A stretch of DNA of 10,672 nucleotides from Pseudolabrys sp. (lineage in GTDB: Bacteria > Pseudomonadota > Alphaproteobacteria > Rhizobiales > Xanthobacteraceae), in contig JAFAQJ010000442.1 of the NCBI GenBank assembly GCA_019246455.1, positions 1-10,672 on the forward strand, given 5' to 3'. A program made the position numbers and the translations under genes. Shown here piece by piece: positions 6,206 to 10,672 of this stretch. Each line of letters opens with the position of its first letter. Position 1 is the first letter of the stretch. Under the pieces are notes generated by a model. The model did no database searches, had not been told where the DNA came from, and worked only from the letters and a program-made list of their open reading frames with translations.

Positions 6206-6301
6206 CGCACCAACGCGCGTTCGCGCGCACTCCTGTCGTTTTTCACCGCGCGAACTTTGTCGAATTCCCTTACAGGAATCTTGCACGAATTTCAGAGTCG
6301 A

Positions 6302-6337
6302 CGGGGTTATCCCCGCAACCAACCGCATGCGATGCGG
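6302..6337. repeat. Two adjacent short inverted repeats downstream of RNase T2
   Basis: CGGGG-TTAT-CCCCG (6302-6315) and CCGCAT-GCG-ATGCGG (6323-6337) lie side by side, about 40 bases beyond the RNase T2 stop codon on its transcript. Neither is followed by a T run. They could form a 3' structure that ends or protects the RNase mRNA, or part of the promoter region for the next gene. Confidence 0.35.
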
Positions 6338-6378
6338 CACATCGTTACGGCGCGCTTAACGCTAGCGCCGCCACGGGG

Positions 6379-7203
6379 TTAATGGGGCGCAATTAGTTCG
6401 AGCAAGGCCGGGCGCGCGCCGCGCACCGGCGGCATGACGATCGAGTCGCGTCGGCAGGAACGGCGGGCCACATCACCACAATCGCGGAACCTCAAATCCT
6501 TGTTGAGGCAGATGCGGATCTCGCTGAGCCGTTTGCTGTCGCAAGCGATCGCGAGACCCGAACGCGATAGCCCGGGGTTGGCGGCGATGAAGGCGTCGGC
6601 GACGTCGTCGGGCGTCACCACGAGCGGCGCCGCAATCGCCACGAACCTATCGGGAATTCTGACCGCCGCGCGCGCCTTTCTCACATTGTCGAAGAACGCA
6701 TCCTGTGAAAGCCCGCTGCATGTGCCGTGGCGATCCCATTCGTGATAAACGAGCCGCGGCGATGGCATCACGTCCAGCATCTCATTGACAATATTGCGCG
6801 ACAGGCGCGGCGACGGGACCTGGCAATACGACGGGAAGCCGCGGTCGTATTGCGGCCATAGCCCATGCACCACGAACGAATATGGCCGCGGACCGCATTG
6901 CTGCGGATCGGGCGTGCGATTGCTGCGCTCGCGCGACGCTTCGCAGTAAGACGGCGACCATGACAGTGCGAGGACATAAAAGTCGAAGCGACCGGGCTCG
7001 TTGCGCCGCTCTTGTTGCTCTTGTTGCGCTTGCGCGCTCGGCGCTCCCGGATCGTCAGAAGGATCGGGATGGGACACACCGAGTCCCGAATCCTGCCCGG
7101 AACTCTGGGCCGCAGCGATGTGGGCCTGGAAGACAAATGCCACGGCCAACACAGCCGACAGCGTCAGCGAACTTGCCGCGATACGGCCGACCCAACGCAA
7201 CAT
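6379..7203 (-). CDS. Secreted ribonuclease T2 family protein
   Basis: A 274-residue endoribonuclease of the RNase T2/RNase I family, which cleaves RNA through 2',3'-cyclic phosphates in the periplasm or outside the cell, typically to scavenge nucleotides. The signal peptide runs to about residue 32 (AHIAAA|Q). A Gln/Glu-rich linker (about 56-70) precedes the domain, which starts at FDFYVLALSWSPSYC. Both catalytic segments are intact: CAS I FVVHGLWPQ (His113) and CAS II HEWDRHGTC (Glu155, His159). Several cysteines are placed for disulphides. The start ATG 7203 gives a proper signal peptide; the frame remains open upstream to about 7500, but that part overlaps the neighbouring gene and is a shadow. 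It lies 61 bases downstream of a secreted cysteine protein on the same strand, probably in one operon. Confidence 0.95.
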   Translation of the reverse strand: MLRWVGRIAASSLTLSAVLAVAFVFQAHIAAAQSSGQDSGLGVSHPDPSDDPGAPSAQAQQEQQERRNEPGRFDFYVLALSWSPSYCEASRERSNRTPDPQQCGPRPYSFVVHGLWPQYDRGFPSYCQVPSPRLSRNIVNEMLDVMPSPRLVYHEWDRHGTCSGLSQDAFFDNVRKARAAVRIPDRFVAIAAPLVVTPDDVADAFIAANPGLSRSGLAIACDSKRLSEIRICLNKDLRFRDCGDVARRSCRRDSIVMPPVRGARPALLELIAPH

Positions 7204-7264
7204 CGAACGCCCCGGATACGCAGATGACTTCAGTTGAGTGTAGCAGACCGAAAGGCGGTGGATA

Positions 7265-7717
7265 TCAGCGGTTGGGCGCGCCGGGCTTCGCCATGCGGCA
7301 AGCAGGATTGTACGCCCAGTTACGGTCGAGCCCGACCACGCACCATTCGACGCCCCAGCTCGCGCCAGCATAAGCGGTGTCCTCGCCGATCCAGTAATGC
7401 ACCGGGTGCTTGGTGCCATCGCTGATCGTCGCCACGGCGCTGCAGAAACGGCGGGGGATCGTGTCCGAAGCCCAAGACCGATAGGCTGTTTCCCGCACAT
7501 TCTCGAAATCGACGATCGTCAAGTCGGAATTCCAGAAACGGCCTTCCTTAGTAGCAAAATTCGACGCGATGCTGCCGAGGCCGGCCTCACACTCCGGTAA
7601 GGCCGCGTCGTAGCGCGGGCCGGTCATATAGATGCCCTTTTCGAGCCAGCCCGCGGCGCCAGCGGGCTGAGCCGCCAACAGCACAACCAAGCCCAGAAGC
7701 ATCAGAACGGCCCGCAT
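7265..7717 (-). CDS. Secreted four-cysteine protein of unknown function, upstream of RNase T2
   Basis: A 150-residue exported protein that I cannot assign to a named family. A clean signal peptide (MRAVLMLLGLVVLLAAQPAGA) is cleaved near residue 21. The mature part is compact, with no membrane helix or low-complexity region, and has exactly four cysteines (C43, C92, C126, C140), which would make two disulphides in the periplasm. It is rich in tryptophan and aromatic residues (WGVEWCVVGLDRNWAYNPAC). The start ATG 7717 follows GGGGA by 7 bases; a further open stretch to 7801 lacks signal-peptide character and is rejected. It precedes the RNase T2 gene by 61 bases on the same strand, so both are likely cotranscribed and exported. 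A role as partner, stabiliser or inhibitor of the RNase is possible but unsupported by any motif. Confidence 0.85.
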   Translation of the reverse strand: MRAVLMLLGLVVLLAAQPAGAAGWLEKGIYMTGPRYDAALPECEAGLGSIASNFATKEGRFWNSDLTIVDFENVRETAYRSWASDTIPRRFCSAVATISDGTKHPVHYWIGEDTAYAGASWGVEWCVVGLDRNWAYNPACRMAKPGAPNR

Positions 7718-7977
7718 TGGCGATTCCCCATCGTGTCGTATTTGCAATGTATCACGGCCTTTTACTCCGGAAGCCCCGTTGACCACAACTTTGCTCGCCA
7801 CCGGCCTCGCCTGATGGCCGAGAATCGGGCACCCGGCGAAGCGAGCGAGCGTGGCTTGAGCGGTTTCGACTTCCCGTTCGCGTGTTTGTTTGTGCCTTTG
7901 TTGTCGCCGACGTATTGCCTCCGTCGCGTTTACGTGTTGCGTTTGCCGTCATTACGGGTTGGAGGAGAGAGAGTCCC

Positions 7978-8247
7978 ATGTCGGTTCAATCAACGGCGTG
8001 TGTGGCGCTTGGGTTGTCGCTCTTGGCAACGTCACTGGCGTCTTGCGCCGGACCGGGCACGGGCGTGACCGGAAACGATACGGGCGGCATCATCCCGTAT
8101 GCTTCCGTCAGCCCGGAGCTCGCGCGGGATCTCGCGATCGAGCATTGCGCAAGATACAATAAGGAGGCGCGCGCGACCGGCGTCGACGCGCAATATGGCG
8201 GCTATTACAGCTTCTCCTGCCGCTTCGACGCCAAACGCGCCTACTAA
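7978..8247 (+). CDS. Small lipoprotein of unknown function
   Basis: An 89-residue lipoprotein. The signal peptide ends in lipobox LASC, so lipidation is expected on C23; alanine follows, with no aspartate at +2, favouring sorting to the outer membrane. After a short Gly/Thr-rich tether comes a small domain (ELARDLAIEHCARYNKEARA ... YYSFSCRF) with two further cysteines, C57 and C81, likely disulphide-bonded. The start ATG 7978 follows a strong GGAGGAGAGAG (7961-7971); an open stretch upstream to 7882 is not used. It is divergent from the secreted cysteine gene across a 260-base gap (7718-7977) in which I see no convincing promoter boxes, and converges on rsmE with 5 bases between stop codons. 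No known function is recognised. Confidence 0.85.
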   Translation: MSVQSTACVALGLSLLATSLASCAGPGTGVTGNDTGGIIPYASVSPELARDLAIEHCARYNKEARATGVDAQYGGYYSFSCRFDAKRAY

Positions 8248-8252
8248 GCGCG

Positions 8253-9053
8253 CTAAGAGCCGCTTCTCGGCTCGACCCAATCGCCCAAAACGGATTGCAC
8301 CAGCGCCAGCGCCGCGACTGCCGCGGTGTCAGCGCGCAGAATGCGCGGGCCAAGTGCAAGGCGCACAACATTGGGAATTTTCAGCAAGGCCTCGCGCTCG
8401 TCCTCGGCAAACCCGCCCTCGGGGCCGATCAACACCGCAAGCGGCATCATTTCCGGCTCGACGCCGGCCGGCACCAGCGCGCTCGGCGGTCGGCGGCGCT
8501 TGATCAGCGCTTCGATCGGGTCGGCAATGTCGGCGCCCTCGTCGCAAAACACCAAAAGCCGATCCGCGCCGAGATGGGCAAGCGCTATCCTGAGCTCCAC
8601 TTCTTCCTTCACTTCCGGCAGCGCCAGCACGCCACACTGCTGCGCCGCCTCGATCGCGTTGGCGCGCATACGCTCAATGTTCACGCGAACTACTTGTGTA
8701 TGCCGCGTAATAACCGGCTGCAGTCTCGAAACGCCGAGCTCGACCGCCTTCTGCACCATGTAGTCGAGCCGCACATGTTTAAGTGGAGCGAAGAGGTAAT
8801 GAAGGTCACCGGCGGCTGGCTGCGGCCTTGTTTGCTCCTCGACCGCGGCCGATAGAGTCCGCTTGCCGCTTGCGTTGATCACGCTACGCCACTCCCCGTC
8901 GCGGCCGTTGAACAGCAGGACAGGCGCCCCGCCCTTGAGGCGCAGGACGTTGCGCAAGTAGTTGGCGGCATCGCCGTCGAGTTCGATGACGGCCCCGGCA
9001 TGGAGACGGTCCTCGACAAACAGCCGGGCACTGCGGAAATCGTATGGGGGCAT
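8253..9053 (-). CDS. rsmE: 16S rRNA (uracil(1498)-N3)-methyltransferase RsmE
   Basis: RsmE methylates N3 of U1498 in helix 44 of 16S rRNA near the decoding site. The 266-residue protein (E. coli: 243) has an N-terminal PUA-like RNA-binding region (about 1-75: RLFVEDRL ... HYLRNVLRLK-type motif as NYLRNVLRLK) and a C-terminal SPOUT methyltransferase domain. Its trefoil-knot SAM-binding motifs are visible: QKAVELGVSRLQPV (101-114), LIGPEGGF (208-215) and LALGPRILRADTA (232-244). The start is ATG 9053; no strong ribosome-binding site is seen. It is divergent from the repeat protein gene at 9197 and converges on the lipoprotein gene; its last codons form a hairpin (8257-8273). It is a stand-alone housekeeping gene with no operon partner visible. 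Confidence 0.95.
   Translation of the reverse strand: MPPYDFRSARLFVEDRLHAGAVIELDGDAANYLRNVLRLKGGAPVLLFNGRDGEWRSVINASGKRTLSAAVEEQTRPQPAAGDLHYLFAPLKHVRLDYMVQKAVELGVSRLQPVITRHTQVVRVNIERMRANAIEAAQQCGVLALPEVKEEVELRIALAHLGADRLLVFCDEGADIADPIEALIKRRRPPSALVPAGVEPEMMPLAVLIGPEGGFAEDEREALLKIPNVVRLALGPRILRADTAAVAALALVQSVLGDWVEPRSGS
8257..8273. repeat. Hairpin in the convergent lipoprotein/rsmE 3' junction
   Basis: GAGCCG-CTTCT-CGGCTC forms a perfect 6-pair stem 10 bases after the lipoprotein stop codon, inside the last codons of rsmE. No T run follows on the lipoprotein strand, so terminator function is uncertain. It is the only terminator-like structure I see at this convergent junction. Confidence 0.35.
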
Positions 9054-9196
9054 CCCGGAAATGACCTGTTTCCACGACGACTACGTCCACCAAACCTAGC
9101 GGCTCGTGGGATTTTTTGCAGGTTTAACTGTTTTGCCGCCTTCCCGACTTATTCACCGGCTTGTTAACCTCGCAAAAATCGCTATCCGGGATGGGC

Positions 9197-9895
9197 ATGA
9201 CGCGAACACGCTTCCGCAATTCCACCACGCTGGCAGCTCTTGTCCTCGCCGCCGCGAACGTGGCGCACGCCCAATCGGCCGGGCCGTCACCTTGGCCACA
9301 GAATCCGCCCGTCCAATCGTCAAGCCAGTCGCCTTGGCCCGGGAGCCCGCCGGCGGCGGCCGCGCCATCGCAATCGCCGTTCGACCGCGCGCCGAACGCC
9401 GCGCCCGCAGCGCAGTCGCCGTTTGATCGGCCCGCACCTCAGGGCAACGTCAGCGTTTCGCCGTTTGACGGGGCTGCGCAACAGCAGCAACCTCCCTGCA
9501 TGAACGAATTGATGCCGATGCGCCAGGAAGCTGACAAGCGCGGCAAAGCCATTCAAGAGGCCGCCGCGCACAAAGTGACGCCGCAGGAAGCCTGCACGCT
9601 GTTCAACGCCTTTATCGCCGCCAATTCCAAGTTCGTTAAATTCGTGACGCAGAACGCCTCGCGCTGCGGCATCCCTGCGCAAATCATCGCGCAGGTGAAA
9701 CACGAGCAGGACGGCGCCGCTCAGATGCGCACGAAAGTTTGCATGGCGGCGAAAGCACAACAGCAAGCCGGCGGGTTAGGCCCGAGCCTTGGCGAGGCGC
9801 TCGGTACCTCGCAGGTTCCGGACGCTAAAAACGTGAGGTCTGGTCGCGGCACGTTCGACACCTTGACCGGCACGCCGCTCGGCAACGCAAAATGA
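9197..9895 (+). CDS. Secreted proline-rich repeat protein with four cysteines, coupled to ubiA
   Basis: A 232-residue exported protein not assigned to a known family. The signal peptide ends AHA|Q near residue 25. Residues 31-91 form a Pro/Ala/Ser/Gln-rich low-complexity tether with five SP(W/F) motifs at S31, S45, S60, S74 and S88, spaced 14-15 residues apart. After a Q-run comes an alpha-helical domain (about 100-190) with four cysteines, C101, C133, C157 and C182, suggesting two disulphides in the periplasm (MRQEADKRGKAIQEAAAHKV; ACTLFNAFIAANSKFVKFV). The tail is Gly/Thr-rich. The start ATG 9197 follows GGG by a few bases; ATG 9191 is possible. Its stop overlaps the ubiA start by ATGA, implying translational coupling, though no biochemical link to quinone synthesis is evident. 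Confidence 0.85.
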   Translation: MTRTRFRNSTTLAALVLAAANVAHAQSAGPSPWPQNPPVQSSSQSPWPGSPPAAAAPSQSPFDRAPNAAPAAQSPFDRPAPQGNVSVSPFDGAAQQQQPPCMNELMPMRQEADKRGKAIQEAAAHKVTPQEACTLFNAFIAANSKFVKFVTQNASRCGIPAQIIAQVKHEQDGAAQMRTKVCMAAKAQQQAGGLGPSLGEALGTSQVPDAKNVRSGRGTFDTLTGTPLGNAK

Positions 9896-10672
9896 CCGAC
9901 AGCGCCGGACGCGTCGCCGATGCGACCGGCAACTGGGTCGACGGCCTCGCCCCGCAGTTCACCCGTCCCTACCTGCGTCTCGCCCGTCTCGACCGGCCAA
10001 TCGGCTCTTGGCTTCTATTGATGCCATGCTGGTGGTCGCTCGGTCTGGCGGCGATGCATTCCGGCTCCGAGCCGAGTGCTTGGTACGTGCTGCTGTTTTT
10101 CATCGGAGCGTTCGTCATGCGTGGCGCCGGCTGCACCTGGAACGATCTGGTCGATCGCGATCTCGATAAGTTAGTCGAACGCACGCGCTCGCGGCCCATC
10201 CCGTCCGGTCAGATCACGGTTGTCCAGGCCGCGATCTTCCTCGTGGCGCAAGCACTCGTCGGCCTTACTGTGCTGCTGCAATTCAACCGCTACACGGTCT
10301 TTTGCGGATTTATGTCGCTGCTCGTCGTGGCGATCTATCCATTCATGAAACGCATCACCTGGTGGCCGCAAATCGTGCTCGGCTTGGCCTTCTCGTGGGG
10401 CGCGCTGATGGGCTGGCCCGCGATGCTAGGCCAGCTCGATTGGCCGCCGCTCATTCTGTACGCGGGCTCAATCTGTTGGGTGATTGCCTACGACACGATC
10501 TATGCGCACCAAGACCGCGAAGACGACGCGCTGATCGGCATCAAGTCGACGGCGCGGCTGTTCCAGGAGGGCACGAGGCCGATGCTGGCTTTGTTCTATA
10601 GCGCCGCCGTCATTTTGCTCGGCATCGCTGGATTCATGGCGGGCGGCAAGATCGTGTTTGGCATCGGCTTGA
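9892..10672 (+). CDS. ubiA: 4-hydroxybenzoate polyprenyltransferase (3' end outside window)
   Basis: UbiA is an inner-membrane enzyme that joins a polyprenyl tail to 4-hydroxybenzoate, the second step of ubiquinone synthesis. The 260 codons present hold both Mg-diphosphate-binding aspartate motifs: NDLVDRDLDKLVERTRSRPIPSG (starting at N84) and YDTIYAHQDREDD (starting at Y200), the latter diagnostic of the UbiA family. Multiple membrane helices are evident (about 40-56, 64-80, 111-130, 136-150, 160-176, 185-200, 232-250). An N-terminal stretch of about 25 residues precedes the LRLARLDRPIGSWLL segment where the family homology starts. The start ATG 9892 overlaps the upstream stop (ATGA) and lacks its own strong ribosome-binding site. 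The last membrane helices are beyond the window. Confidence 0.94.
   Translation, partial: MTDSAGRVADATGNWVDGLAPQFTRPYLRLARLDRPIGSWLLLMPCWWSLGLAAMHSGSEPSAWYVLLFFIGAFVMRGAGCTWNDLVDRDLDKLVERTRSRPIPSGQITVVQAAIFLVAQALVGLTVLLQFNRYTVFCGFMSLLVVAIYPFMKRITWWPQIVLGLAFSWGALMGWPAMLGQLDWPPLILYAGSICWVIAYDTIYAHQDREDDALIGIKSTARLFQEGTRPMLALFYSAAVILLGIAGFMAGGKIVFGIGL

Noticed and set aside
7198..7264. TACACT-like -10 box before RNase T2
   Set aside because: No -35 element at suitable distance; the short gap is better explained by cotranscription.
7204..7500. N-terminal extension of RNase T2 by about 100 residues
   Set aside because: It overlaps the secreted cysteine gene on the same strand in another frame, is Arg/Ser/Pro-rich, and would bury the signal peptide.
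1..10672. Defence island, mobile element, CRISPR or toxin-antitoxin system
   Set aside because: No transposase, integrase, nuclease-methylase pair, direct repeats flanking insertions or composition shift seen; all genes fit core or envelope functions.

Overview
The window looks like ordinary chromosome of a GC-rich alphaproteobacterium of the Hyphomicrobiales (Rhizobiales), in the Bradyrhizobium/Xanthobacteraceae neighbourhood. The reasons are the tandem Omp25/Omp31-type outer-membrane proteins, an UvrC with an N-terminal extension, a promoter matching the alphaproteobacterial general-stress sigma factor EcfG, and GC-rich codon use throughout. No rRNA, tRNA, CRISPR array, insertion sequence, phage gene or integration site is visible. 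Coding density is high: the longest gaps (1150-1413, 2026-2286 and 7718-7977) are each about 260 bases.

Layout: (1) 1-1149, minus: the N-terminal 383 codons of uvrC (nucleotide excision repair), cut by the window edge. (2) 1414-3817, plus: three paralogous 8-stranded beta-barrel outer-membrane proteins. Each has its own ribosome-binding site and its own strong rho-independent terminator, so they are three separate transcription units. The three terminators share the same CCCCGGA/TCCGGGG stem. The third gene has a perfect EcfG-type promoter (GGAAC-N16-CGTT). (3) 7717 down to 3872, minus: a secreted four-cysteine protein, a periplasmic RNase T2, a small two-helix membrane protein, the 23S rRNA methyltransferase RlmJ (forced TTG start), a cold-shock protein with a roughly 200-base upstream gap, and a glutathione S-transferase that converges on the third omp. 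(4) 7978-8247, plus: a small lipoprotein. It converges, with 5 bases between the stop codons, on rsmE (16S rRNA U1498 methyltransferase, minus, 9053-8253). (5) 9197-10672, plus: a secreted protein with a periodic SP(W/F) repeat, overlapping by ATGA the start of ubiA (4-hydroxybenzoate polyprenyltransferase, ubiquinone synthesis), which runs off the right edge.

Most genes are housekeeping or envelope functions (DNA repair, two rRNA methyltransferases, cold shock, quinone synthesis, outer membrane). I did not find a convincing new multi-gene system. The points most worth following up are the EcfG promoter on only one of the three omp paralogues, the shared terminator stem in that array, the RNase T2 next to an uncharacterised secreted cysteine protein, and the period-14 repeat protein coupled to ubiA.
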